The position numbers and the translations under genes were made by a program. The notes beneath the pieces were generated by a model that worked only from the letters and a program-made list of their open reading frames with translations, was not told the origin of the DNA and did no database searches. Shown piece by piece: positions 39,663 to 48,714 of a DNA stretch of 48,751 nt. Source of the DNA: JABIBT01 sp964481835 (lineage in GTDB: Archaea > Nanobdellota > Nanobdellia > SCGC-AAA011-G17 > PNOQ01); the NCBI GenBank assembly GCA_964481835.1, contig CAYZTT010000003.1, forward strand, positions 1 through 48,751, given 5' to 3'. Numbering within the stretch: position 1 is the first letter of the stretch; each line of letters opens with the position of its first letter.

Positions 39663-41545
39663 AAAGATTTCGTAAGGAGTATAAGAATGGAATGGATAGT
39701 TCTTTTAATTTAAGATTTGGGGATTTGAGTTGGACAACAAACCCTCAGAGTGCTAATCAACTTGCAGAGCTTGGGAAAAGGATGAATGAGGGTGTCCAGA
39801 ATGTGGAGGTTGGCGCATTAAACCAGCAAGTCTTTGATTCCATTCCTCAACAACATTTTGATGAAATGAGAAGATTGGCCAAATTGGGAGATGTTGATAT
39901 TTCTATGCATGCGCCTTTAACAGATCCAGCAGGATTTTCCCAACAAGGATGGCAAGAGCATCAAAGGAATCTTGCTGAACAAGAGTTTAAAGAGGTTATT
40001 GATAGGGCAGTTGATCTGGATCCGAAAGGAGGGATGCCGGTTAATTTTCATTCATCCGGGGGAGGAATTCCTGCAGTAATCTGGGAAAAGAAAGAGAAAG
40101 GAATCCCGGAAGCGAAACAGATGATAACGGCAGTAAACACTCAAACGGGAGAGATTAAAGCTCTTGCAAGGGAAAAAATTGATTGGTTGAATACTGACGA
40201 TAAAGAGTTGACTCCGGAAAGGAGACTTAAAAGCCTTAACCAAACATCCTGGGACCAAGAAATATTGAATTTTATGAGTTTAAAAAAACAAAAAGAAGAG
40301 GTTGAAAGATTAAAGCAAGAGTGGAGGATTAAACGCCCGGAGGGGAGGGAATATTATAAATTAGAGAAGGATCGTCAGCAGGGGAGGCTGGGAGGAGATG
40401 ATCTCCTGAAATGGGAAGCACTGAGAATGCAAGATGAATCCTATGATAAACATAAGGCAGAGATTGACCAAAACATGATGTCCCAACTAAATTCTTTGTA
40501 TAATGATTATGTAAGTTGCTGGCCAGAAGATAAGAAAAATGACCGAGATCATAAGATGAGACTAAAGCAGTTTGAGGAGATAAAAAAGAGGTTTAAAAAT
40601 GCAGCAGATCTTCAAGAGGATTTTAATAGTTCTTGGAATAAATGGATGAATAAAAATGGAAAGAGAGACCCAGTCATGGTTAGAGAAGAACGAGAAAAGA
40701 GAGTTAATGAATTGAATGACAAATTAATAAAAAAAGGGCTGAATATTTCTCCAGAACAAGTCGGGAATGTTTTAATGGATCTGAAGGCTCCTGAAAGGTA
40801 TAGGCCGGTAGATGATGTTGCTAGGGAAAAAGCGGCAGAGACTTTTTCTAATGTGGCGTTTCATGCTTATAAAAAACATGGGAAAAAAGCACCCTTGGTT
40901 GCAATTGAGAATGTTTATCCTGAGTGGACATTGTCTAGGGCAGATTCTTTGAAAGGGTTGGTTGAATCTGCAAAAAAGAAACTTTCTGAAAAGCTTAGAT
41001 CTGATAAGAAACTTAAGTTGAGTGAGAAAGAGGCAAATGCTATTGCTGAACAGAATCTTGGGGTTACGTGGGATGTAGGCCATATCAATCAATTGAGAAA
41101 ATATGGGTATAGTAAGGAAGATATTATTAAAGAGTCAAAGAAAATTGCAAAACATGTAAAGCACCTACATCTAACCGACAATTTTGGGTATTCAGATAGC
41201 CACCTGTCTCCAGGCATGGGAAATGTACCTATAAAGGAACAGATTGAGGAAATTGCAAAAGCAGGATTTAAGGGGAAGGCAGTTATTGAAGGCGGAGGGA
41301 TGTTTCAACAATTTCAAGCTAATCCCATACCGTATGCAGTGGAAGGATTGGATAGTCCGTTTTATTCTTATGATCAAGGCCCAAGTTGGACAGATGTTAG
41401 GGACCTATATTCTTCCTATATGTTCGGGTTTGGGGATATCTTGCCGGATCAACACTTTAAATCACAAGGCGCAGGATTTTCGATGTTGCCTAAAGAGTTG
41501 GGGGGACAAGGTGCCGGGGATAAAGGGAGATTTGCAAATCAATAG
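39656..41545 (+). CDS. EndoIV/xylose-isomerase-like TIM-barrel protein with large helical insertion
   Basis: 629 residues. The two ends form a split TIM barrel like the AP endonuclease 2 family. It has ISMHAPLTD (His85), PVNFHSSGGG (His132), VAIENVYPEW, VTWDVGHIN, HLHLTDNFGYSDSHLSPGMGNVP and AVIEGGG. These His/Glu/Asp residues fit the tri-metal site of EndoIV-type or sugar isomerase enzymes. Residues ~150-390 are a Lys/Glu-rich helical insertion absent from normal members. Both DNA-end or AP-site repair and sugar-phosphate isomerisation are open. It overlaps the upstream gene by seven bases. Confidence 0.78.
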   Translation: MVERFRKEYKNGMDSSFNLRFGDLSWTTNPQSANQLAELGKRMNEGVQNVEVGALNQQVFDSIPQQHFDEMRRLAKLGDVDISMHAPLTDPAGFSQQGWQEHQRNLAEQEFKEVIDRAVDLDPKGGMPVNFHSSGGGIPAVIWEKKEKGIPEAKQMITAVNTQTGEIKALAREKIDWLNTDDKELTPERRLKSLNQTSWDQEILNFMSLKKQKEEVERLKQEWRIKRPEGREYYKLEKDRQQGRLGGDDLLKWEALRMQDESYDKHKAEIDQNMMSQLNSLYNDYVSCWPEDKKNDRDHKMRLKQFEEIKKRFKNAADLQEDFNSSWNKWMNKNGKRDPVMVREEREKRVNELNDKLIKKGLNISPEQVGNVLMDLKAPERYRPVDDVAREKAAETFSNVAFHAYKKHGKKAPLVAIENVYPEWTLSRADSLKGLVESAKKKLSEKLRSDKKLKLSEKEANAIAEQNLGVTWDVGHINQLRKYGYSKEDIIKESKKIAKHVKHLHLTDNFGYSDSHLSPGMGNVPIKEQIEEIAKAGFKGKAVIEGGGMFQQFQANPIPYAVEGLDSPFYSYDQGPSWTDVRDLYSSYMFGFGDILPDQHFKSQGAGFSMLPKELGGQGAGDKGRFANQ

Positions 41546-41577
41546 ATTTTTAAATAATTAAAATTAGGAGTAAATAA

Positions 41578-42555
41578 ATGGCTGGAAAAAATGATTTAGG
41601 GGATATAAAAATTCCCGAATATAAGGAAAAAAAAGTTAAGCCAAAAAAGAGGGCAAAACTTAAAATCAAAAGGAAACCTTCTCCGAAACCTAGGCCAAAA
41701 TCTGTAGTAGAGAAAAAGGAAGTTAAAAAGAAGGAACCAATGTTTAAGCAGGTCTCTGTTACAGATAGGGAATTTGCATATGATTTTTCTAAGAAAGCAT
41801 ATAAGAAATTTAAGAATGTGATTAAATCTGTCGTTCTATTTGGGAGTGTTACTAAAGGAAAAACCAAGAAAGGGAGCGACATTGATATAGTTGTTATAAT
41901 TGATGATTGTGTTATTGATTGGGATCAAGATTTGATTGCTTGGTATAGGCATGAAATGTCTCAATTATTATCTAAGCAGAAATATTCTGATAAAATCCAT
42001 TTAACCACTGTTACTTTGAGTACATTCATGGAAGAAGTTAGGGTTGGTGAGCCAGCAGTAATCAACATGATTCGATTTGGAGAGACTTTGATTGATCATG
42101 GAGGATTTTATAATCCTTTGAAGGTTTTGTTGGCTAAAGGAAAGATAAGGCCAACGCCGGAATCTATCTTTGTTACTTTGAGAAGGGCCCCAATGCATTT
42201 GGCTAAAGCTAAGATTGATATTGTGGCGAGTATAGAGAATGTCTATTGGAGCATGGTGGATAGTGCACATGCCGCCTTGATGGCTGCCGGAGAGGTTCCT
42301 CCAAGTCCGGAGAGTGTGGCAGATATGTTAAATTTAATTTTTGTAAGTAAAAGGCAATTGGATAAAAAGTATATTATATGGTTTAATGAAATCTATGATT
42401 TAACACATGACATATTGCATGGCAATGTCAAGTATTTAGAGGGGAAGGAAATTGATAAATATCTTGATAGGGCAGTGGAATTTGAAAAGATTATGAGAGA
42501 AATGACTAGTAAGCTAATTATGGATGAAAAAATAATAAAAACAGAAAAAAAGTAA
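41578..42555 (+). CDS. Nucleotidyltransferase-HEPN fusion protein, paralogue A
   Basis: 325 residues. A Lys/Pro-rich low-complexity N-terminus (about 1-55) is followed by a minimal nucleotidyltransferase domain with VVLFGSVTKGKTKKGSDIDIVVIID (GS-x(9-10)-D-x-D), then a helical HEPN-like domain (about 180-310). The stretch GKIRPTPESIFVTLRRAP and the region around AHAALMAAGEVPPSPESVADMLNLIFVSKRQLDKKY match the protein at 46850-48658 (GRIRPSPEA, QAALMLYGVTPPTPTETVKLLEDIFVKKEKILEQKY). MNT and HEPN are usually separate toxin-antitoxin genes; here they are fused. The catalytic HEPN RxxxxxH is not clear. Confidence 0.8.
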   Translation: MAGKNDLGDIKIPEYKEKKVKPKKRAKLKIKRKPSPKPRPKSVVEKKEVKKKEPMFKQVSVTDREFAYDFSKKAYKKFKNVIKSVVLFGSVTKGKTKKGSDIDIVVIIDDCVIDWDQDLIAWYRHEMSQLLSKQKYSDKIHLTTVTLSTFMEEVRVGEPAVINMIRFGETLIDHGGFYNPLKVLLAKGKIRPTPESIFVTLRRAPMHLAKAKIDIVASIENVYWSMVDSAHAALMAAGEVPPSPESVADMLNLIFVSKRQLDKKYIIWFNEIYDLTHDILHGNVKYLEGKEIDKYLDRAVEFEKIMREMTSKLIMDEKIIKTEKK

Positions 42556-42560
42556 AAAAA

Positions 42561-43292
42561 TTAAGAGTTTTCTCCTAGGAACATGTTTGCAACCATTACT
42601 GCTCTTGCTTCTGGTTCATCTGAAGCCATTATTCTTTGTGTTACTGCAGCAGCTGAATAAGCGAGAACTTTTGTATTGTCTATTTCTCCTCTTTCGTTTG
42701 CGAATGATGCTCTAAGATTTGTTTCTCTATCTGCGATTTCAACGCCTGTAAGCCAGTCTAAATATTCTGTGCTTCCTTCTCCGGATGTTGCAAGTGCAAA
42801 GGTGTCTTCCCAATCAGGAGCCACATTATCTTTTAGTGCTTGTGCAAGCATCCCATATTTATTTGGGCTTGTTGAATTTACCAGTGCAGCCAATTGTGCA
42901 AAACCTGTATGTGCACTAACTATTACTGGGTCTTCATAATCTGAAACGGGCCCTGCTGCAAGCATTTGCCGGTATGCATCTTCTGGATCTGTTAGTTTCG
43001 CTTCAACAACAGACTCAACTACAGGCCTAGTTGTTCCTCTAACTAAATCTTCTACCGCTTTTGGAAATTGATTTGATACTGCAGAAGCTCTTAATGTGGG
43101 ATCTTGTCCTCTGGCATTTTCTGAAAAGAATCTCTCTGGGAATAATCTTCGCCCCCTAACATCGGTTATGCTTTCGGCATCTAACAGTGTTCCTAAATCT
43201 GATCCGCTTAGAACTTCGCTATCTCCTGATGCGGCTGTCCTATATAGTCCGAATCTATTTGCTAATGCTTGGTATTGATCTGGTATTGGCAT
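42561..43292 (-). CDS. Hypothetical protein, 243 aa
   Basis: A soluble, acidic, Ala-rich and helical protein without recognised domains, Cys or membrane segments. The segment DPEDAYRQMLAAGPVSDYEDPVIVSAHTGFAQLAALVNSTSPNKYG is the most distinctive. An AAAGGAGG ribosome-binding site lies about 13 bases before the ATG. Its promoter has CCTTTAAATAG followed by a double copy of the GTAGTAA-type motif also seen near four other genes. It converges with the nucleotidyltransferase-HEPN gene, five bases apart. Confidence 0.65.
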   Translation of the reverse strand: MPIPDQYQALANRFGLYRTAASGDSEVLSGSDLGTLLDAESITDVRGRRLFPERFFSENARGQDPTLRASAVSNQFPKAVEDLVRGTTRPVVESVVEAKLTDPEDAYRQMLAAGPVSDYEDPVIVSAHTGFAQLAALVNSTSPNKYGMLAQALKDNVAPDWEDTFALATSGEGSTEYLDWLTGVEIADRETNLRASFANERGEIDNTKVLAYSAAAVTQRIMASDEPEARAVMVANMFLGENS

Positions 43293-43312
43293 TTTGAATA
43301 TTATCCTCCTTT

Positions 43313-43343
43313 GTTACTACTATTCTGTAATTACTACTATTTA
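43313..43343 (-). promoter_or_regulatory. Recurrent GTTAC-type motif, copy 5 (double)
   Basis: Plus-strand GTTACTACTATTCTGTAA (43313-43330) runs into a second TTACTACTATTTAAAGG. The latter contains the minus-strand TATA box (CTTTAAATAG). The motif lies between TATA and ATG of the 42561-43292 gene. Confidence 0.4.
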
Positions 43344-43347
43344 AAGG

Positions 43348-45666
43348 TTATTGTTGGGGGGTAGAAGGCCCAGAAGTGCTAGATTTCTCGGTTTCAGAGA
43401 CAACTTTCCTTATTTTTGTGATGGCGTCGATGTTCACGGAAACCGAACTAATCCCACATTCTGTCAGGTATTTTGCCATATCTTCATTGGATGCGGCTTG
43501 CCCGCAGATGCTTGAGATTTTCTTGTGCATCCCCGCTACCTTTACTACTTTTTTTAATAATCTTAAAACTGAAGGGTGCATTTCATTGTATAGTGTCTGT
43601 ACTTCTGCGTTATTTCTATCTACTCCGAGTGTGAATTGAGTTAGATCGTTTGACCCTACACTAATAAATTTGATTTTTTCATCTTTACATATCTCGTGGA
43701 TTATGAAACAAGCGGCAGGCGTCTCTATCATCACTCCAAGGTCGACGTTTTCCATCTCTAATTCCTTCATGATTTCTTTTGTTTTCTCTATCTGTTCTAA
43801 GTGGGATATCATTGGAAGCATAACTGCAATCTTATCATAACCCCTCTCTTTGAGGATCTTTATTGCCTTTAGCTCTGCTTTGAATAATCTTGGATTTTGT
43901 AGTGATTTTCTTATTCCATGCATCCCCATCATTGGATTTGATTCATCTGGCTCGTTTTCGCCACCTTCTAGATTTCGGTATTCATCTGTCCTTATGTCGG
44001 AAGTTCTTATCCAAACTGGCTTATCTTTGAAATATTTTACTACGTCTTCAATTTCTTTGATTAGCATCTGAGTATATTCTTCATCTTTGTTTTCTCGGAT
44101 GTATTTCATTGGATGAACATTATTTTTTGCGATTATGAATTCTAGCCTCATCAATCCAATTCCATCTGGCTTGAATAATGATGCTTTTTCTGCAAAATCA
44201 GACATGTCAAGATTTACTTTTATTTTGGTTTTTGTTTCTGGTATTTCTGTTGGTATTTCTATTTCCTTTTTTGGCTCTACTTTTGTTAGTCCTGAATAGA
44301 TTTTTCCTGTTGAACCATCAATAGTTATTTCTTGTCCGTCTTTTAGGAGTGTTGTTGCGGTTTTTGAACCAACTATTGCTGGAATGCCCATTTCTCTACT
44401 TACTATTGCCGCATGAGAAGTCATTCCGCCTTCATCTGTTAGGATTGCAGTTGCTTTTTTCATGGCGGGGACATAATCCGGATTTGTCATTGTAGCCACC
44501 AATACATCCCCTTCTTCGATTTTTGGGAGATCTTCTTTGGATCTTACTAGCTTGACTTTCCCAGAGCCGATTCCTGGAGACGCAGGAATTCCCTTTAGAA
44601 TCTCGTTTTCTTCTTTTAATCCTGATTCCTCTGCGGATCCCGTTTGTTCTGAAATCTTTTTTACAGTAGTGATTGGTCTTGTTTGCACTATGAATACATT
44701 AGAATCATCAATTGCGAATTCAATATCTTGTGGTTTTTTATAGTGATTTTCAATATGCATTGCAACTTTAGCTAATTTCTTTATTTCTGCTTCGGTTAGC
44801 ACCTGAGAGTTTGCTTTTTCATCATTAAGAATTCTTTTTGCGGTTCTTCCGGTATTTGGATCCCTATATAGGTACCACTCTTTTTTGTTTATTTTGACAT
44901 CTTTTATTTTTAGATCTTCCTTATCTACTCTGTATTGGTCTGGAGAAATTGAGCCAGAGACTACTGCGTCTCCAAGACCGTATGATGCTTCTATCACTAT
45001 CTCATCTTTATTCGTTCCTGGATCTATTGTGAACATTACCCCCGCTTTTGTGGAGTTTACCATTTTTTGGACAACCACCGCAATCAAAACTTTAGAATGC
45101 TCAAAATTATTCTTTACCCTATAATAGATTGCCCTCCCTGTGTAGAGGGATGCCCAACATTGATGAATGGCTTGTAATACTTGTTCAGTGCCCTTTACAT
45201 TTAGAAATGTTTCTTGTTGTCCTGCGAAGGATGCCTCGGGCAGATCTTCTGCTGTTGCGGAGGATCTTACTGCAACAAATGGAGTACCCCTTCCAGCTTT
45301 TATGAAATTTAATGCTGCGGGAGCTTTATCGATTATGTCATTATTTATATCTAAAGCAGAATATGCATCGAGAATTTCTTTTTTTAACTCGTTTGGGATT
45401 GCCATAGATAATATTAGGTCTTGTATTTTCTCTGATGCACTTTCTAATGCATTTGCATTCTCTACATCAAGATTGGCTAGAGTTTCGTTTATCTTTCCTT
45501 GAATTCCTGTTTGATCTAGAAATAATTTATACGCTTCAGAAGAAACTACAAAGGCATTTGGGATAGGAAAATCAGAATTGTACATCTCCCCTAAATTGGC
45601 ACCTTTCCCACCAACTAAAGGAATAGAATCTTTAGAAAGGTCTTTCAACCATGCTATATTTGCCAT
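43348..45666 (-). CDS. ppsA: Phosphoenolpyruvate synthase
   Basis: 772 residues, full length. The enzyme makes PEP from pyruvate and ATP, the entry step of gluconeogenesis. The N-terminal ATP-grasp domain (about 1-340) opens with LVGGKGANLGEMY. The swivelling phospho-His domain carries GGMTSHAAIVSREMGIPAIVG with the catalytic His. The C-terminal PEP/pyruvate TIM barrel has RLEF, GVMIETPAA, FISVGSNDLTQFTLGVDRN and the conserved SICGQAASN Cys. A TATA box lies at 45690-45707. Confidence 0.97.
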   Translation of the reverse strand: MANIAWLKDLSKDSIPLVGGKGANLGEMYNSDFPIPNAFVVSSEAYKLFLDQTGIQGKINETLANLDVENANALESASEKIQDLILSMAIPNELKKEILDAYSALDINNDIIDKAPAALNFIKAGRGTPFVAVRSSATAEDLPEASFAGQQETFLNVKGTEQVLQAIHQCWASLYTGRAIYYRVKNNFEHSKVLIAVVVQKMVNSTKAGVMFTIDPGTNKDEIVIEASYGLGDAVVSGSISPDQYRVDKEDLKIKDVKINKKEWYLYRDPNTGRTAKRILNDEKANSQVLTEAEIKKLAKVAMHIENHYKKPQDIEFAIDDSNVFIVQTRPITTVKKISEQTGSAEESGLKEENEILKGIPASPGIGSGKVKLVRSKEDLPKIEEGDVLVATMTNPDYVPAMKKATAILTDEGGMTSHAAIVSREMGIPAIVGSKTATTLLKDGQEITIDGSTGKIYSGLTKVEPKKEIEIPTEIPETKTKIKVNLDMSDFAEKASLFKPDGIGLMRLEFIIAKNNVHPMKYIRENKDEEYTQMLIKEIEDVVKYFKDKPVWIRTSDIRTDEYRNLEGGENEPDESNPMMGMHGIRKSLQNPRLFKAELKAIKILKERGYDKIAVMLPMISHLEQIEKTKEIMKELEMENVDLGVMIETPAACFIIHEICKDEKIKFISVGSNDLTQFTLGVDRNNAEVQTLYNEMHPSVLRLLKKVVKVAGMHKKISSICGQAASNEDMAKYLTECGISSVSVNIDAITKIRKVVSETEKSSTSGPSTPQQ

Positions 45667-45689
45667 TTTACCTCTTTTGGTTTTGAGTA

Positions 45690-45708
45690 TTGAAATGTTT
45701 ATATAAAG
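45690..45708 (-). promoter_or_regulatory. ppsA promoter
   Basis: Minus-strand AACTTTATATAAACATTTC lies about 25-40 bases before the ppsA ATG, just after the stop of the upstream small membrane gene. Confidence 0.55.
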
Positions 45709-45714
45709 TTTTTG

Positions 45715-45978
45715 TTAATATTTCATCTTTGTTTTCAGAAGCATTTTTCCTAGAATTATTAGGATTAGAACCCCAAAGATTGTTAAACCCACTCCCCAGT
45801 TCAGGTTTCCCATTGATTTTTGATAATAGTCTCTTCCATCTTCTTTTTGATCCTCTACATTTTCCGGAGAAAAAGAGACCCTCTCGTTTATTGCAGGATA
45901 GCTTGTGTTGAAAGAAACTATCGTAATTAGCATTAAAAGAAATAGACTAGCAATGAATAATGTATGGGATTTGTTCAA
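45715..45978 (-). CDS. Small two-TM membrane protein
   Basis: 87 residues: a first hydrophobic segment (about 7-26) that could be a signal anchor, an outside loop of about 35 acidic residues (FSPENVEDQKEDGRDYYQKSMG), and a second TM segment (about 62-79) with a Lys-rich end. No family was recognised. It lies upstream of ppsA, but the ppsA TATA box sits between them. Confidence 0.6.
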   Translation of the reverse strand: MNKSHTLFIASLFLLMLITIVSFNTSYPAINERVSFSPENVEDQKEDGRDYYQKSMGNLNWGVGLTIFGVLILIILGKMLLKTKMKY

Positions 45979-46036
45979 AGTTTTACACCTAAAATTATAC
46001 TTGGGATTATCTTTTTTAAAGATTGTGGTTTAAGAA

Positions 46037-46552
46037 TTAGACTACTTCAACTGTAACTTTGCCAGGTATTCTTGGTTTAGTTTTAGCTAATGCTTTTTTT
46101 GCGAAATCTGCATCAACTTCATTTACATGGACTGTAAGTATTGTTGTTCCAGGTTTTAATTGGGCAGCAGTCCCCATTGCTTTTCCGAAGGAGTGCTTCA
46201 TACCAGATTGCATTCTATCTGCCCCTGCACCCGTAAGCATCTTATTTTCTCTTAGAACATGGTGAGGAAATTGGTTTATTGTGAATTTGTACCCTTTATT
46301 TCCTAGTCTTTTCTGAAGTTGCCTGTTTACTAGAGTCCTACACGATTCCAATGCATTGTGTCTTATCTGGAATTTTTCTTTAGAAACTAATTTTATCTTT
46401 CTAGGAAATTCTTTTTTTAAATCTCCCATATTAAATTTGATTATTTTTGAAGCAGGAACTACCTTTATGAAGCCCTTTTTCTTATATTTTGATTTTCTTG
46501 TATAGGCTCTTGTTGTTTTCTTATATGCTGAGCCTTTTCTTAGTGATGCCAT
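46037..46552 (-). CDS. rpl10e: 50S ribosomal protein L10e (uL16)
   Basis: 171 residues, normal for the archaeal form of the L16/L10e family. It contributes near the peptidyl-transferase and tRNA sites. Family stretches include TRAYTRKSKYKKKGFIKVVP, IRHNALESCRTLVNRQLQKRLG, the loop HVLRENKMLTGAGADRMQSGMKHSFGKAMGTAA, and the PGTTILTVHVNEVDADFAKKAL end. It follows L35Ae by two bases and is co-transcribed with it. Confidence 0.96.
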   Translation of the reverse strand: MASLRKGSAYKKTTRAYTRKSKYKKKGFIKVVPASKIIKFNMGDLKKEFPRKIKLVSKEKFQIRHNALESCRTLVNRQLQKRLGNKGYKFTINQFPHHVLRENKMLTGAGADRMQSGMKHSFGKAMGTAAQLKPGTTILTVHVNEVDADFAKKALAKTKPRIPGKVTVEVV

Positions 46553-46554
46553 TT

Positions 46555-46812
46555 TTATTGAACATTAACTTTTGTGCCAATTGCTTGACCTGGAAGTCCT
46601 CTTTCGAATTTAACTCTTACTGCACCTTTATTTCCATGTTCCTTCATTATGGTGCCCTTTATTTCTTTTTTTGTAGGCGTCAACCAAACTACAGTTTTCT
46701 TTAGAAGATCTTTGGCTTTCTCTTTAGTTTCGATGCCATTTACCTTTATGATCATCTGATTAGAGTACTGGGTTTTGTGTGATCCCCTGTAGTTAACTAT
46801 GGTTCCTTCCAT
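46555..46812 (-). CDS. rpl35ae: 50S ribosomal protein L35Ae (eL33)
   Basis: 85 residues. GTIVNYRGSHKTQYSNQMIIKV at the start, VVWLTPTKKEIKGTIMKEHGNKGAVRVKFERGLPGQAIG at the end, the usual beta-barrel of eL33. A TATA-like GGTTTATAAACC-like element (minus strand ACCTTATAAACC, about 46835-46846) is about 25 bases upstream. It starts the L35Ae-L10e unit. Confidence 0.95.
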   Translation of the reverse strand: MEGTIVNYRGSHKTQYSNQMIIKVNGIETKEKAKDLLKKTVVWLTPTKKEIKGTIMKEHGNKGAVRVKFERGLPGQAIGTKVNVQ

Positions 46813-46849
46813 TTTAATTTTTGAGACGATGAGCGGTTTATAAGGTTTT

Positions 46850-48658
46850 CTAAAGAAGTAATTCGATATCTTTTCCTACTATTTTTTCTAAGTCGCTGAA
46901 TAATTCTGCATTTAGATTTATTGCTTGTTGAATTTCAGTGTCTACTAATGACCTTTCATAGATATCTTTAGTGGATTTTTCAGGATTTTTTAATCTTCCT
47001 TTTACTATATCTACTTTTTCGATTTTATCTCTTTCTTTGATGTTTTTTGTTATGAATGCCTTATCCTTTAGAAGTATGATTTCTCCAATGTTTCCTGCAT
47101 GCTTGAATTTTATTTTTGCTCTTTCAACGCCCAGGAACTTCTTTCTCTGTTCGTGTTCAACTATTGCCCTTATGAATGTCCTGACTTCTCTCTTTACTTT
47201 ATCCGATTCTGCCTTTGTTAGTTTTTTAGCTTTAAAATCAGTATACGATTTTGTAAAGGATTTTAGCTCATTAACAAATGATTCTGGAAGATTCTCAATC
47301 TCTACATATTTTTTGAATCCTGTTTCTAATTTAGTGAATTTTACATTTGAGATTTTTAAGATGTCCTCAATGGTTTTTGTTAGAGCTTTGTACATTTCTG
47401 AGAAAGATTCCTTTTCCGTCTTTTTCTCAATTTGTTTGAATAGTTTTTTTATCCTTTTTAGATATGTCTCTGATTTACTTAATAGATCGTCTATTTCTTT
47501 TCCGGAAATTTCCTTTACTTTCCCATGTTCTATTCCCTTGAAGAATACACGAATGTTTTCAAGAATGTCTACATATTTTTGTTCTAGAATCTTTTCTTTT
47601 TTTACGAAAATGTCTTCTAGTAGTTTCACCGTTTCTGTTGGTGTTGGGGGAGTTACTCCGTATAGCATTAGCGCTGCCTGTGAAGGATTTAATATTCCGT
47701 AGTAGAGGTCTTCTCCAGCAATCATAAGTAATTTTTTTCTTGCTCTTTCTAGTAATTTTTCTCCCATATCCATTTGCATGTCGATTGCTTCCGGGGATGG
47801 GCGTATTCTCCCCATTTTTAGTAAGAGTCTCCAAGGTGTGAAAACTCCTCTATCGTAGATTGGGACTCCATCTCGAAGTAATGTGAATATTACTGGGTGA
47901 GCATCCTTTAGAGATTCCCAGAAATCGGTTAGAATATATACTTGAACATGAAAATCTTTCTTTACACCAGTTATTGCTGCTGCTTCGAAACCTTGGCTTA
48001 TGATTAAGGATCTTAGTTTGTCCTTTAATTCTGCACGAGTCATCCTTCTTACATCGGTATCATCAATTACAACGTAAACATCTATATCGTTTGATTTTTC
48101 GCCTCGGAATAGAGATCCGGCGGCAACATAGCTTACTATGTATTTCTCAAACTTTTGTAGGACCATATTTTTGTGAATCTCTGAGATCTTTAGTGCACCT
48201 AAAAAGTCTGTAGGATCGTATAAAATTGCAGACATCGAAGTTAATTGTAATATTTCGTATTTTGCATCAAATAGAGATTCTTTTACTTCTGAGATTGTGT
48301 ATACCTCTGGGTAGATTTCTTTATCTACCTCTACGGCTAGCTTATCTAGTTCTTTGAATAACTTATCCCTTAGTTTGAAATCTGGTTGAATTTTTGCTTT
48401 TGAATCATCAACAACAACTAGAATTGAAATTTTCCTTTCATCTTTTTTTGTATCTTGTTGTATTGGGGGTAGATTTGGAACCCCTGCGGCTTTTTGAGGA
48501 GGCAATAGTGCTATTCCGAGAATATGTTTTTTATGAGTCTTTAGAATTTTATCTTTATATTTTTCAGCCTTCTCTTTAATTTTTTCTACTTCTTTCTTAA
48601 TTTTCTCTTGCTCTTCCGGGGATGGTAATTGTTGTGGTGAGAAAGGTGGTTGATTCAT
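46850..48658 (-). CDS. Nucleotidyltransferase-HEPN protein, paralogue B, with extra domains
   Basis: 602 residues. A Pro/Gln/Lys N-terminus with a coiled coil (about 15-50) is followed by an alpha/beta part (about 75-165, ISILVVVDDSKAK). A nucleotidyltransferase core follows with SYVAAGSLFRGEKSNDIDVYVVID (GS...D-x-D), then a HEPN-like helical domain (about 305-430). A C-terminal helical/beta region (430-602) is not recognised. It is paralogous to 41578-42555 over ~220 residues. The gene is single-copy with its own TATA box (ACTTTATAAATTC, about 48671-48683). Targets are unknown; RNA or protein nucleotidylation is possible. Confidence 0.8.
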   Translation of the reverse strand: MNQPPFSPQQLPSPEEQEKIKKEVEKIKEKAEKYKDKILKTHKKHILGIALLPPQKAAGVPNLPPIQQDTKKDERKISILVVVDDSKAKIQPDFKLRDKLFKELDKLAVEVDKEIYPEVYTISEVKESLFDAKYEILQLTSMSAILYDPTDFLGALKISEIHKNMVLQKFEKYIVSYVAAGSLFRGEKSNDIDVYVVIDDTDVRRMTRAELKDKLRSLIISQGFEAAAITGVKKDFHVQVYILTDFWESLKDAHPVIFTLLRDGVPIYDRGVFTPWRLLLKMGRIRPSPEAIDMQMDMGEKLLERARKKLLMIAGEDLYYGILNPSQAALMLYGVTPPTPTETVKLLEDIFVKKEKILEQKYVDILENIRVFFKGIEHGKVKEISGKEIDDLLSKSETYLKRIKKLFKQIEKKTEKESFSEMYKALTKTIEDILKISNVKFTKLETGFKKYVEIENLPESFVNELKSFTKSYTDFKAKKLTKAESDKVKREVRTFIRAIVEHEQRKKFLGVERAKIKFKHAGNIGEIILLKDKAFITKNIKERDKIEKVDIVKGRLKNPEKSTKDIYERSLVDTEIQQAINLNAELFSDLEKIVGKDIELLL

Positions 48659-48668
48659 TTTAATTCTA

Positions 48669-48692
48669 AGGAATTTATAAAGTTTTTAAATG
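48669..48692 (-). promoter_or_regulatory. Promoter of the 46850-48658 gene
   Basis: Minus-strand AAAAACTTTATAAATTCC, 10-30 bases before the ATG, gives a strong BRE/TATA with a nearly leaderless start. Confidence 0.55.
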
Positions 48693-48714
48693 TTTTGGTA
48701 AAAAAAGAAAAAAA

